64,000 nt of DNA from Paracoccaceae bacterium (GCA_011620265.1 WOZM01000272.1:22124-86123), one strand, 5' to 3'. Positions 18,132 to 28,825 are shown, numbered from the stretch's first letter. Notes: generated by a model not told the origin, from the sequence alone. Numbers and translations are program-made.

Positions 18132-19144
18132 CTCAGAAAATCCGCCAATGACAGGCGCGAAAGCCGCGCGGTGAGGGTGTAGAGCGTCTCGATCTGGGTC
18201 TGCACCGCCTCGAGGGCGCTCGCCGTGTCGTAGGGATCGGCGGCAATGAGCTCGTTGCGGGCGATCTCCAGCGCCGAGGCTTCGGAGGCGTTGCGGATGG
18301 CGGTATTGCTGATATGGGCCTCGACCGTGCCGATCCGTGCGCGCAAGGCGACCATCTGGTTGCCGGAGGCGATCAGCGCCTCGCCCGAGCGTTTGGCCAG
18401 AAGCGCCCGCCCCGTCGCATCGCCGGGAAGCACCCCTTCAGCGACGAGCGCACCGAGCGCCATGCCCTCGAGCAGATCGCGCAAGGCGGGGTCGGCGGCG
18501 GTGAGGTCCATCGTGACCTCCGCGCCCGGCCCGATCCGGAACGGCGCGAGCGCCGTCGCGGCGCCGCCATAGACCGTGTCGAGATAGCCGCCGCCACCCG
18601 GGGGTGCGTCGAACCAGGCCGCGACCGCGGTCTCGACCCCGCTTGCCGTGACCTGCCCGGCCACGGCCAGCATCAGCGCATCGAGAATGTCCTGCGAGCC
18701 GCTGATCGGCTTCTGGTCGGTCGCGGTGCCGGACAGCAGATAGCGGTCCGCGACCCCGGTATTCAGCGCCGAGACCACCGCATGGAACTTCTGCCGCGCG
18801 TCGCCCGCGGTCGTATCCACCAGCGTCGTCGAGGTGCTCGTCGCCGCCGTCAGAAGGCCGGGCGCCAGATCGGTCGCGATATCCTGCGCGGTCTCGAGCG
18901 CGGCCTGCAGCGTCCCGGTGAAAAGCGCCGCCTCGTTCGTCGCGGTCTTGTAGGCGGCGAGCGTCTTCAGCGAGCGGTCGATCCCGGCCAGCACCTTGAA
19001 GTCGCCCGACACCGCGTCGGCAAGATCCGCCCGCACGCCCGTCGTCATCTCTTCGGTCAGTCGGCCGAGATGTTTTTGCAGTTCGACGTTGTGGCGGCGC
19101 ATCTGGAAGGCCTGGGCCATGTCGCCGATGGAGACGTAGTTCAT
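18128..19144 (-). CDS. flgL: Flagellar hook-associated protein FlgL
   Basis: Flagellin-like N-terminus MNYVSIGDMAQAFQMRRHNVELQKHLGRLTEEMTTG; adjacent to flgK. Confidence 0.88.
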   Translation of the reverse strand: MNYVSIGDMAQAFQMRRHNVELQKHLGRLTEEMTTGVRADLADAVSGDFKVLAGIDRSLKTLAAYKTATNEAALFTGTLQAALETAQDIATDLAPGLLTAATSTSTTLVDTTAGDARQKFHAVVSALNTGVADRYLLSGTATDQKPISGSQDILDALMLAVAGQVTASGVETAVAAWFDAPPGGGGYLDTVYGGAATALAPFRIGPGAEVTMDLTAADPALRDLLEGMALGALVAEGVLPGDATGRALLAKRSGEALIASGNQMVALRARIGTVEAHISNTAIRNASEASALEIARNELIAADPYDTASALEAVQTQIETLYTLTARLSRLSLADFLR

Positions 19145-19147
19145 CGC

Positions 19148-20602
19148 TTAAAGCCCGATCAGTTGCTGGATGAGGTCGTCGATGACCTGTATGACCCGCG
19201 CATTGGCGGAATAGGCCTGCTCGACCAGGAGGAGGTTCTGCATCTCGGCATCGGTATCGACGCCGTCGGCAAGCTGCAGTTCGGTCAGCGCCTCCTGCCG
19301 CGAGACGGAATAGCTTTCGCGGAACTCCGCCTGCTGGCGGGCGCTGGCGATGCCGGAGAGGACATCGGCGGCCAGACCCGAAGTGGACCGGGCCGCGCCG
19401 ATGAAACTGCCCGAGGACGGGATCCGCCCCGCCGACAGGGCCGCGCCGAGGGAATTCAGCAGCGTCGCGTCGCCGACATTCCCGGCCCCGATCGCCCCGA
19501 GCCCGTCGCGCAGGCGCCAGAGCTGGCCGCCAGCCGCCGGATCGACGAGCGCGTTGAGCCGGATGCGCCCGGCGAGCCCCTCTTCCAGCAGGGGATCGAG
19601 CACCGCGCCGGCATCGGTGAAAAGTCCCGGCTGGCCCGGCGCCAGTGTCGGATCGACGGCCGGCGTCTCGAACCGCTCGATCAGGTCGCGGGCCAGCGCG
19701 TCAAGCTGCGCCTGCGCCCCCGGCGCCAGATCGTCGCGGATCGCCAGCATCGCGCCGAGCCTGCCGCCGCCGAGAACGCCGTCGTCGCCCGAGGGCACCG
19801 GCATGCCGTTGATCGTCAGGCCCGACAGCGCGCCCGAGCCGATGGTCATGTCGGCGGTGATGACCCCGACGGGCGTGAAGCCGATCACCGCCGGATTGCC
19901 TTCGAGAAGGATCGCGCCGCCGGTGGTGAAGAGCGCGATCTGGTCGCGGTCGCGTGGAACCTCCCGCACCGGCACGATCTCGGCCACCCGGTCGACGAGA
20001 AGCTGGCGCTGGTCCATCAGCGCCGTCGCGTCGCGACCCGCCGAGCGCTGGGCGAGGATCTCGGCGTTCAGCCGGTCGATCTGGCCCAGCGAGGTGTTCA
20101 ACGTCTCGACCTGGCGGGCGATGCCGGCATCGGCATCCATCCGCGCCTGCTGCACGTCGTGGGTCAGCACACCGAGATGGTCGGTCAGCGTATTGGCCGC
20201 GTCGACCACGCTTTGCAGCCGCGCCTGGCTGTCGGGCCGGCTCGCCGCCTGGACCAGCGCGGCCTCGACCGCGGCAATCCGGGCGGCGAGCGATCCGGCA
20301 TCCTCGGGGTCGCCGAGAAGCGTCTCGACCCGCGAGAGAAATGCGGTCTTGGCGCCGGCATTTCCGGCATCGGCATCGGCGAGCCGCCGATCGGCGAGAA
20401 CCGCGACATTGACCGACCGCGTGATCCCGTCGACCCGCACGCCCGCGCCGGTGCCGCCGAGAGATTGCGGCGAGAGGTGCAGCTCGCGCCGTGCATAGCC
20501 CTCGGTCAGCGCGTTCGAGACGTTGGACGACACGACGCCCGCCGCGCGCGATGACGCGGTGAGGCCCGAGAGGGCATTCGCCAGAGAGGTCGACAGACTC
20601 AT
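19148..20602 (-). CDS. flgK: Flagellar hook-associated protein FlgK
   Basis: SLANALSGLTASSRAAGVVSSNVSNALTEGYARRELHLSPQSLGGTGAGVRVDGITR...EQAYSANARVIQVIDDLIQ. Confidence 0.95.
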   Translation of the reverse strand: MSLSTSLANALSGLTASSRAAGVVSSNVSNALTEGYARRELHLSPQSLGGTGAGVRVDGITRSVNVAVLADRRLADADAGNAGAKTAFLSRVETLLGDPEDAGSLAARIAAVEAALVQAASRPDSQARLQSVVDAANTLTDHLGVLTHDVQQARMDADAGIARQVETLNTSLGQIDRLNAEILAQRSAGRDATALMDQRQLLVDRVAEIVPVREVPRDRDQIALFTTGGAILLEGNPAVIGFTPVGVITADMTIGSGALSGLTINGMPVPSGDDGVLGGGRLGAMLAIRDDLAPGAQAQLDALARDLIERFETPAVDPTLAPGQPGLFTDAGAVLDPLLEEGLAGRIRLNALVDPAAGGQLWRLRDGLGAIGAGNVGDATLLNSLGAALSAGRIPSSGSFIGAARSTSGLAADVLSGIASARQQAEFRESYSVSRQEALTELQLADGVDTDAEMQNLLLVEQAYSANARVIQVIDDLIQQLIGL

Positions 20603-20638
20603 GTTTCAGCCTCCGGATAACGGCCCCACCCGTCCGGA

Positions 20639-21949
20639 TCAGCGTTTGATATTGGTGGTTTCCTGCAGCATCTCGTCCACGGTCTGGATGACCTTGGCAT
20701 TGGACGAATAGGCCCGCTGGGTCTGGATCAGCGCCGTCAGCTCCGCCGCCACGTCGGTGGCCGAGCCTTCCCGCGCATAGCCCACGACCGCGCCCGTCGG
20801 CCCGTCGCCGGCATCCCAGAGGAAGAACGACCCCGAATCGGGCGAGACCTGGAAGGTCTGGTTGTTGAGCGCGATGAGCCCGTTCGGGTTCGGCACGTCG
20901 ACGACCGGGATCTGGTAGATCCGCCGGGTGAAGCCGGTGTCGTAGGTGGCGGTGACATAGCCGTTCTCGTCAACCTCGACGGTGGTGAGGTTGCCGACGG
21001 GCGAGCCGTCCTTGGTGATCGAGGTCGGCGCGAAGTTGTCGGAGAGCTGCGTCAACCCGTTCGGATCGCCGACCTTGCCGATCGTCATGGTGATCGGCCC
21101 GCCGAAGACCGTCAGCGCCAGCGATCCGGTCACCGGATCGTAGGCGCCGCCAGACACCGTCGTCACCGAGGCGAGCGAGCCGCCATTGGCGCGGGTATCG
21201 TCGAAGACCAGGGTGTATTCGCCGATCAGCGCGCCGCTTTGGGCGGAATCGCGGATCTCCATCGTCCAGGTGTTCGAGGCACCCGAGGCCGGAACCGTCG
21301 GCGTGAAGGTGATGTCGAGCGTGTCCGAGGTGCCGAGATTGCCGAAATACTCGACCGAGAGCGGCAGCACGTTGCCCGCGGCCCCCGCCTCCGTCCCGGT
21401 GGCGGGCAGATTGACGCCGAGGTTCATCGTCGTCGTCGGATCGCCCGCCGTCTGGTTCGAGTTGATCACCACCGGCTGGAGCCCGGAGATAGTGTCTCGC
21501 GGCAGGACCGGGATCGAGCCGTCGGCATTCGCCGGCCAGCCGAGCAGCACCAGACCCGATTCGGTGCGCAACACCCCGTCGGCATCGGGACGGAACGAGC
21601 CTGTCGTCGTCATCATCAGGGGCTGCGCGCCGGCGGAGAACGATCCGAGCGACACCGCCGAGGTCACCGGCAGCATGCCGCGTCCCGAAACCGCGAGGTC
21701 GAGCGCGTTCGACGTGGCCACCAGCGCCCCGTGCTCGTCGATCAGCCGGGTCGTCGAGGCGCGTACGCCGCCGGCCGAATAGGTGCCGGCGCCGCGCGCC
21801 TGGTTGATCACGAAATTCTCGAAATCGGTCGAGGCGCGCTTGTAGCCGTAGGTAGCCGAATTCGCGATGTTGTCGGAAATCGTCGCAAGCCGCGTCGCGT
21901 TGGCGCTGAGGCCAGCCACGCCGGCATTGAGCGAGGACGAAATGGACAT
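20639..21949 (-). CDS. flgE: Flagellar hook protein FlgE
   Basis: MSISSSLNAGVAGLSANATRLATISDNIANSATYGYKRAS...TALIQTQRAYSSNAKVIQTVDEMLQETTNIKR. Confidence 0.96.
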   Translation of the reverse strand: MSISSSLNAGVAGLSANATRLATISDNIANSATYGYKRASTDFENFVINQARGAGTYSAGGVRASTTRLIDEHGALVATSNALDLAVSGRGMLPVTSAVSLGSFSAGAQPLMMTTTGSFRPDADGVLRTESGLVLLGWPANADGSIPVLPRDTISGLQPVVINSNQTAGDPTTTMNLGVNLPATGTEAGAAGNVLPLSVEYFGNLGTSDTLDITFTPTVPASGASNTWTMEIRDSAQSGALIGEYTLVFDDTRANGGSLASVTTVSGGAYDPVTGSLALTVFGGPITMTIGKVGDPNGLTQLSDNFAPTSITKDGSPVGNLTTVEVDENGYVTATYDTGFTRRIYQIPVVDVPNPNGLIALNNQTFQVSPDSGSFFLWDAGDGPTGAVVGYAREGSATDVAAELTALIQTQRAYSSNAKVIQTVDEMLQETTNIKR

Positions 21950-22007
21950 GAGTGCCGCCTTTCTGCTGCTGCGTCCGTCAATCTGACCGATCCTGCAGCG
22001 CGGCGGC

Positions 22008-22023
22008 TTAACATCGCCCTAAC
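22008..22023. promoter_or_regulatory. Candidate CtrA-like box (TTAA-N7-CTAA) upstream of flgE
   Basis: TTAACATCGCCCTAAC about 59 nt from the flgE start. Confidence 0.55.
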
Positions 22024-22042
22024 GGATAAAAGCTTAGCGATT

Positions 22043-22894
22043 TCAGGTGTCCGAGCGCAGCAGAATCACCTCGATCCGGTTGTTGCGGGGCGCCATCGGG
22101 TTGCGCAGGGCCGGCTTGCGGTCGGCATATCCGGTGACCCGCTGCACCCGCGCCGCGGCAAGCCCGTCGCCTTCCAGCATCGCCCTGAGCCGCATCGCCC
22201 GCGCCGTCGAGAGATCCCAGGACGGGTTCTCGCGCAGCACTTCCGGCAGCGCCCGGATATGGCCGTTCACCGCGACGCCGTTGCTGACGAGGTCGAAGAC
22301 CCTGGCAACCATCGCCGTGAGGTCCTCGAGGATAGGCGCCGGCCGGTCGGTATCGCCCTGAAAGAGCGGCGCGTCATCGAGGTCGAAGAGCTCGACGATC
22401 AGGCCCTCGTCGGTGACACGGGTGACGATGTGGCGCGCCGCCGCCTCGCTCACCATGCTTTCGCCGCCGATGCCCATCAGCGCCTCCTCGATCTTCCGCA
22501 CCTCTTCGGCGAAGGCGGCGGCATCGGCCGCGCTGTCGCTGCTGTCGGTGCCCGTCTGACCCATCGCCTGGCGTTCCGTGCTGGGCTTCAGGCTCGATGC
22601 GCCGGTGCCGTTCTGGGCGATCTGATCCTCGGAAAACACGCTGTCGCCGCCGAACGATCCGTCGCCGCCGCCCGAGATGCGGCTCAGGGGAATCGTCGGA
22701 CTGAAATAGTCCGCGATGCCCTTGCGTTGCTTTTCCGTCGTTGCATTCAGCAGCCACATCAGCATGAAGAAGGCCATCATGGCGGTCACGAAGTCGGCAT
22801 AGGCAACTTTCCACGCCCCCCCGTGGTGCCCGCCGCCGGCGACGACCTTCTTGCGCTTGATGATGACTGGTGCCGCGTTCGATTGCGCACCCAT
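22043..22894 (-). CDS. motB: Flagellar motor stator protein MotB
   Basis: WKVAYADFVTAMMAFFMLMWLLNAT plug/TM motif and OmpA-like C-terminus (LSTARAMRLRAML...NNRIEVILLR). Confidence 0.95.
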   Translation of the reverse strand: MGAQSNAAPVIIKRKKVVAGGGHHGGAWKVAYADFVTAMMAFFMLMWLLNATTEKQRKGIADYFSPTIPLSRISGGGDGSFGGDSVFSEDQIAQNGTGASSLKPSTERQAMGQTGTDSSDSAADAAAFAEEVRKIEEALMGIGGESMVSEAAARHIVTRVTDEGLIVELFDLDDAPLFQGDTDRPAPILEDLTAMVARVFDLVSNGVAVNGHIRALPEVLRENPSWDLSTARAMRLRAMLEGDGLAAARVQRVTGYADRKPALRNPMAPRNNRIEVILLRSDT

Positions 22895-22939
22895 CCCACC
22901 AACCTTTTTTCACCCGGGGTCAGGGATAGCAGCCGCATC

Positions 22940-22954
22940 TTAACGCCGCCCTAA
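22940..22954. promoter_or_regulatory. Candidate CtrA-like box (TTAA-N7-CTAA) upstream of motB
   Basis: TTAACGCCGCCCTAA about 46 nt upstream of the motB start. Confidence 0.55.
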
Positions 22955-23017
22955 TCCGGGGCGACGATCGGCAGGGGTCCTGGGCGGGATCGGGATGTCC
23001 GGCGGAACGGCCGCGCG

Positions 23018-23545
23018 TCAGCCGGCGCAGCGTTTCGCGGCCTCGTCGAGCGCCGCGCTGACGCCGAGAAGCGAGAATGTGTCCTTGGTCTGCGTCCCGC
23101 GACCCGATCGTGCCGTCAGCACCGCCGAGGCGCCGGCCTTCAGCGCCGCGACGATCTTCGCGTCGTCGTCCTTCGACCCCGACCAGGCCCATTCCCCGTC
23201 GGTGAAAAGCTCGAACGTGGCGCCGCTGACGTCGAGCGCCACGGTCGAACCGCCCGCGAAGGGATAGCCGCCGGTGAAGGACACCTCGCCCTCGGCCGAT
23301 CCCGGCCGGTAGGTCACGAAGAGAAGGATGTCGCCGCGCCGGACCGAGACCGCCTGGCCGTCCTTGGTGTTCACCGTCTCCTTCGGCGCCGAGACGCCCC
23401 AGCATTCCTTGGGGTTCTCCTCGACGAAGACGCTCCAGTCGGTATCGGCGGCCACGCGATTCGTGGACACCTGCCCGACGGCGCCCGTCGCCGTCGTCAG
23501 CGCCAAGAGAAATGCGCCCGTCGCGCGCCAGCTCGGTGAAGTCAT
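23018..23545 (-). CDS. Invasion-associated locus B (IalB)-like periplasmic protein
   Basis: Signal peptide; DWSVFVEENPKECWGVSAP and RGDILLFVTYRPG...VSFTGGYPF patterns; start revised to ATG 23545. Confidence 0.7.
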   Translation of the reverse strand: MTSPSWRATGAFLLALTTATGAVGQVSTNRVAADTDWSVFVEENPKECWGVSAPKETVNTKDGQAVSVRRGDILLFVTYRPGSAEGEVSFTGGYPFAGGSTVALDVSGATFELFTDGEWAWSGSKDDDAKIVAALKAGASAVLTARSGRGTQTKDTFSLLGVSAALDEAAKRCAG

Positions 23546-23718
23546 CTTTGCCGCAGCCTCCAGCTGTCTTTTGCCCCGGCGGTCCCGGCCGGCGCCGCCT
23601 GGAGGCGGCAGCATTTGGCATGGCGGGACGCCCGTCAACTCGATATGCACGTCTTAACGCGAATCCGACAGGGCCGAAAAGCCCCGGAGGCAGAAATTCG
23701 CGCAAAGGTGAGGGGACG

Positions 23719-24714
23719 ATGCCGGCCGTACCGATGATCGAACTGTGGCGGGGCGGGATGCTGGAGAGCGTCCATGTCGGCCACGCGGTGATCTGCGACG
23801 AGACCGGCGGGATCGTCGAAGCCTGGGGCGAACCCGACGCGGTGATCTTCCCGCGCTCCTCCTGCAAGATGATCCAGGCGCTGCCGCTTCTGGAAAGCGG
23901 CGCGGCCGAGGCGTTCGGGCTCGGCGCGGCGCAACTCGCGCTCGCCTGCGCCAGCCATAACGGTGCGGCGATCCATACCGGGCCGGTTTCGCGCTGGCTC
24001 GCCGATCTCGGCCTTGGCGAGGGCGATTTGCGCTGCGGCGTGCAGATGCCTGACGATCCGGCCGCGCGGAAGGATCTGATCTGCTCGGACCGCTCGCCCT
24101 GCCAGATCCACAACAATTGCTCGGGCAAGCATGCCGGCTTCCTGACCCTGGCCAAGCATCTGAAGGCCGGGTCCGAATATCACGAGGTCGATCATCCGGT
24201 TCAGCGCGCGGTCCGCGCCGCGTTCGAGGAGGTCACCGGCGAAGCGTCGCCCGGCTTCGGCATCGACGGCTGTTCGGCGCCGAACTTCGCGACGAGCGTC
24301 CACGGGCTCGCCCGCGCGATGGCCTTCTTCGCCGCCGCGCGGCCCGAGGGCGGCGCGCGCGAACGCGCCGCCGCGCGTCTTGTCGCCGCGATGACCCGTC
24401 ATCCCGATCTCGTCGCGGGCGAGGGCCGGGCCTGCACGAAGCTCATGCGCGCGATGGGCGGCAAGGTGGCCGTCAAGACCGGGGCCGAAGCGGTCTTCGT
24501 GGCGATTCTGCCGGAACAGAAGCGGGGCATCGCCGTGAAGATCATGGATGGCGGCACCCGCGGAGCGGAAGCCGCCATCGCGGCGCTCTTGCGGCGGCTC
24601 GGCGTCCTCGCCCCGGACGATCCGGTCCTTCTCCCCTATCTCACCGGCCCGATCACCAACCGGCGAGGGACGAAGGTCGGCGAAATCCGGCTCGCCCCCG
24701 GTTTCGCCGCCTGA
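23719..24714 (+). CDS. Asparaginase (type II thermolabile-like, AnsA family)
   Basis: PRSSCKMIQALPLLESGAAEAFGL...CQIHNNCSGKHAGFL...GFGIDGCSAPNFATS. Confidence 0.88.
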   Translation: MPAVPMIELWRGGMLESVHVGHAVICDETGGIVEAWGEPDAVIFPRSSCKMIQALPLLESGAAEAFGLGAAQLALACASHNGAAIHTGPVSRWLADLGLGEGDLRCGVQMPDDPAARKDLICSDRSPCQIHNNCSGKHAGFLTLAKHLKAGSEYHEVDHPVQRAVRAAFEEVTGEASPGFGIDGCSAPNFATSVHGLARAMAFFAAARPEGGARERAAARLVAAMTRHPDLVAGEGRACTKLMRAMGGKVAVKTGAEAVFVAILPEQKRGIAVKIMDGGTRGAEAAIAALLRRLGVLAPDDPVLLPYLTGPITNRRGTKVGEIRLAPGFAA

Positions 24715-24802
24715 GCCGGGCGTGATCCGAAGGGGCGCCCGTTCCGGGCGCGAGTCTTTCCTCTCGCGCCCGCCGCTTGCGCGCCGGGCACTCGGGTCGC
24801 CT

Positions 24803-24870
24803 CCGGCGGAGGTATTTCGGAACAGAAGAACGGACGTGGTATTTCTTCTGTTCCGAAATACCTCCCGCGG
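24803..24870. repeat. Long inverted repeat (28-nt arms with 2 mismatches; 23-nt perfect core), bidirectional terminator or mobile palindromic element
   Basis: GGAGGTATTTCGGAACAGAAGAA (24808-24830) is the exact reverse complement of TTCTTCTGTTCCGAAATACCTCC (24843-24865), 12-nt loop. Confidence 0.9.
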
Positions 24871-24936
24871 AGCGGAAATCGCACGAAGTGCCAGAAGGCA
24901 TGTGCCGAAGGCACTCAACCGGATCGCCGCATCACC

Positions 24937-25809
24937 TCAGGCGAAATCCTCGACCGCATAGCCCTGGATATAGAGCAAAGCCGTCAGGTCGCCGTGGTTG
25001 ATGCGGATGTCGCACTGGGCCGCGACCGAGGGCTTGGCGTGAAGCGCCACCCCGGCGCCGGCGAGGCCGAGCATGCCGAGGTCGTTCGCTCCGTCGCCGA
25101 CCGCCATCACCGCGTCGTGGGAGATGCCGAGCCGGTCGCTGATCTCCCGCAGCGCCGCCATCTTGGCCTCGCGCCCGAGGATCGGCCGGGCGACGTCGCC
25201 GGTGAGCGTGCCGCCCTCGACGAGAAGGGTATTGGCCCGGTGCTCGTCGAAGCCGAGATGGGTGGCGACGGCCGTCGTGAACGCGGTGAAGCCGCCAGAG
25301 ACAAGCGCCGCATAGCCGCCATTGGCCTTCATCGTCGCGATCAGGTCGCGCCCGCCGGGCGTGTAGGTGATGCGCTCGGCCAGGACCTGTTCGATGACCG
25401 CTTCGGGCAGGCCTTTCAGCAGCCTGACCCGCTCCAGAAGCGCGCCCTCGAAATCCAGCTCGCCGTTCATCGCCCGCCGGGTGATCTCGGCCACCCGCTT
25501 CCCGACCCCGGCCATGTCCGCCAGCTCGTCGATGCATTCCTGCCCGATCATGGTGGAATCCATGTCGGCGAGGAGCATGGTCTTCTTCCGGCCCTCGGCC
25601 TTCTGCACGACCAGATCGACGCCGACCCCCTGCAAGCCGTCCCAGACCTCCCAGCGGTTCGCGGGCACAGCCTCGACCGCGAATTCCGCCGCCACGCCGG
25701 GGTTCAGCCATTCCACCGCCCCGCCGCCCCAGGCGTCGCGCAACGCCTCCACCGCCGCGCGGTCGAGATCGGCGCGGCCGGGATTGGCGAGAAGGGTGGC
25801 GATGTACAT
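24937..25809 (-). CDS. serB: Phosphoserine phosphatase SerB
   Basis: MLLADMDSTMIGQECIDELADMAG...ALVSGGFTAFT...AVGDGANDLGMLGLAGAGVALHAKP. Confidence 0.96.
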   Translation of the reverse strand: MYIATLLANPGRADLDRAAVEALRDAWGGGAVEWLNPGVAAEFAVEAVPANRWEVWDGLQGVGVDLVVQKAEGRKKTMLLADMDSTMIGQECIDELADMAGVGKRVAEITRRAMNGELDFEGALLERVRLLKGLPEAVIEQVLAERITYTPGGRDLIATMKANGGYAALVSGGFTAFTTAVATHLGFDEHRANTLLVEGGTLTGDVARPILGREAKMAALREISDRLGISHDAVMAVGDGANDLGMLGLAGAGVALHAKPSVAAQCDIRINHGDLTALLYIQGYAVEDFA

Positions 25810-25865
25810 GGCGAAGTTTCCGATAGTGGACGGGCGGCGTCGGTTTTTGTGGCTCAAGCGGCGCT

Positions 25866-25967
25866 TTAGATCACTTTTCCCGCTTGTGCCAGCCTCCGGC
25901 CCCCTCTATCTCCGGCGGCGGGACACCCCTCCCCAACGAGGGGCGAATATCTGGAAGGATACCAGCA
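25866..25967 (+). ncRNA. Putative serC leader cis-regulatory RNA
   Basis: Immediately upstream of serC; stem CCCCT-CCCCAACG-AGGGG (25926-25943) followed by RBS-containing hairpin CTGG-AAGGATA-CCAG (25951-25965) directly before ATG 25968. Confidence 0.75.
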
Positions 25968-27122
<1,155 letters not shown>

Positions 27123-27132
27123 CCGTCCGCAG

Positions 27133-27193
27133 CCCCGGACCACGATCCGGGGCCTCTTCATCGAACCATGAGGTCCCGGATCAGGTCCGGGAC
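27133..27193. repeat. Two REP-like palindromes between serC and serA
   Basis: CCCCGGAccacgaTCCGGGG (27133-27152) and GTCCCGGAtcaggTCCGGGAC (27173-27193). Confidence 0.75.
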
Positions 27194-27229
27194 TGCGTTC
27201 CGAAAATCCTCATGAAGGAGCCTGTTGAA

Positions 27230-28825
27230 ATGGCACCCAAAGTTCTGGTTTCCGACAAACTCAGCGAAACCGCCGTGCAGATCTTCCGCGACCGCGGGGT
27301 CGAGGTCGATTACCTGCCCGATCTGGGCAAGGACAAGGAGAAACTGCTCGAGGTGATCGGCCGGTATGACGGCCTCGCCATCCGCTCGGCCACCAAGGTC
27401 ACGGAGAAGATCCTCGCCGCCGCGACCAGGCTCAAGGTCATCGGCCGCGCCGGGATCGGGGTCGACAATGTCGACATCCCCGCCGCCTCGAAAAGGGGCG
27501 TGATCGTGATGAACACGCCCTTCGGCAACTCGGTGACGACCGCCGAACACGCCATCGCGATGATGTTCGCCGTCGCCCGGCAACTGCCCGAGGCCTCGAC
27601 CTCCACCCATGACGGCAAGTGGGAGAAGAACCGCTTCATGGGGGTCGAGCTTTTCAACAAGACCCTCGGCGTGATCGGCGCCGGCAATATCGGCGGCATC
27701 GTCTGCGACCGGGCGCTCGGGCTCCACATGAAGGTGGTCGCCTACGATCCGTTCCTCAGCGAAGAGCGTGCGAAGGCGATGGGCGTGACCAAGGTGGAAC
27801 TCGACGAGCTTCTGGTGCGCGCCGATTTCATCACGCTCCACGTGCCGCTGACCGACAAGACCCGCAATATCCTGTCGGCCGAGAACATCGCCAAGGCCAA
27901 GAAGGGCGTGCGGATCATCAACTGCGCCCGTGGCGGCCTCGTCGATGAAGCGGCCCTCGCCGAGGCGCTGAAATCCGGCCATGTCGCCGGCGCCGCCTTC
28001 GACGTCTTCGAGGTGGAACCGGCGACGGCGAGCCCGCTCTTCCACCTGCCGAACGTCGTCGTGACCCCGCATCTCGGCGCCGCCACGACCGAGGCGCAGG
28101 AAAACGTGGCCCTTCAGGTGGCCGAGCAGATGTCGGACTACCTCCTGACCGGGGCGGTCCAGAACGCGCTCAACATGCCTTCGGTCACGGCCGAGGAAGC
28201 CGCCGTCATGGGCCCGTGGCTGAAGCTCGCCCAGCATCTCGGCGCCTTCGCCGGGCAGATGACGGACGAGCCGATCAAGGCGATCAACATCCTCTACGAC
28301 GGCACGGTTTCCGAGATGAACCTCCAGGCACTCAACTGCGGCGCCATTGCCGGGATCATGAAGGCGACCAATCCGGACGTGAACATGGTCTCCGCCCCGG
28401 TCGTCGCGAAGGAGCGCGGCATCCAGATCTCGACCACCCGGCAGGAGAAGAGCGGCGTCTTCGACGGCTACATGAAACTGACCGTCGTCACCGAGAGGCG
28501 CGACCGCTCGATCGCCGGCACCGTGTTCAGCGACGGCAAGCCGCGCTTCATCCAGATCAAGGGCATCAACATCGACGCCGAGATCGGGGAGCACATGCTC
28601 TATACGACGAACGAGGACGTGCCGGGGATCATCGGCGCGCTCGGCCAGACAATGGGCGAGAACGGCATCAACATCGCCAATTTCACGCTCGGCCGCTCGT
28701 CGCGCGGCAAGGACGCGATCGCGCTTCTCTATGTCGACGATCCGATCCCGCAGCCGGTGATCGAGCAGTTGATGAAGACCGGGCTCTTCCAGCAGGTGAA
28801 ACCGCTGGTCTTCGACGTCGCCTGA
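27230..28825 (+). CDS. serA: D-3-phosphoglycerate dehydrogenase SerA
   Basis: MAPKVLVSDKLSETAVQIFRDRGVEVDYLPDLGKD...GRAGIGVDNVDIPAASKRGVIVMNTP...C-terminal ACT domain. Confidence 0.97.
   Translation: MAPKVLVSDKLSETAVQIFRDRGVEVDYLPDLGKDKEKLLEVIGRYDGLAIRSATKVTEKILAAATRLKVIGRAGIGVDNVDIPAASKRGVIVMNTPFGNSVTTAEHAIAMMFAVARQLPEASTSTHDGKWEKNRFMGVELFNKTLGVIGAGNIGGIVCDRALGLHMKVVAYDPFLSEERAKAMGVTKVELDELLVRADFITLHVPLTDKTRNILSAENIAKAKKGVRIINCARGGLVDEAALAEALKSGHVAGAAFDVFEVEPATASPLFHLPNVVVTPHLGAATTEAQENVALQVAEQMSDYLLTGAVQNALNMPSVTAEEAAVMGPWLKLAQHLGAFAGQMTDEPIKAINILYDGTVSEMNLQALNCGAIAGIMKATNPDVNMVSAPVVAKERGIQISTTRQEKSGVFDGYMKLTVVTERRDRSIAGTVFSDGKPRFIQIKGINIDAEIGEHMLYTTNEDVPGIIGALGQTMGENGINIANFTLGRSSRGKDAIALLYVDDPIPQPVIEQLMKTGLFQQVKPLVFDVA

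Noticed and set aside
18314-20554. 746-aa + strand ORF
   Set aside because: Antisense to flgL/flgK; low-complexity Arg/Gly/Asp composition.
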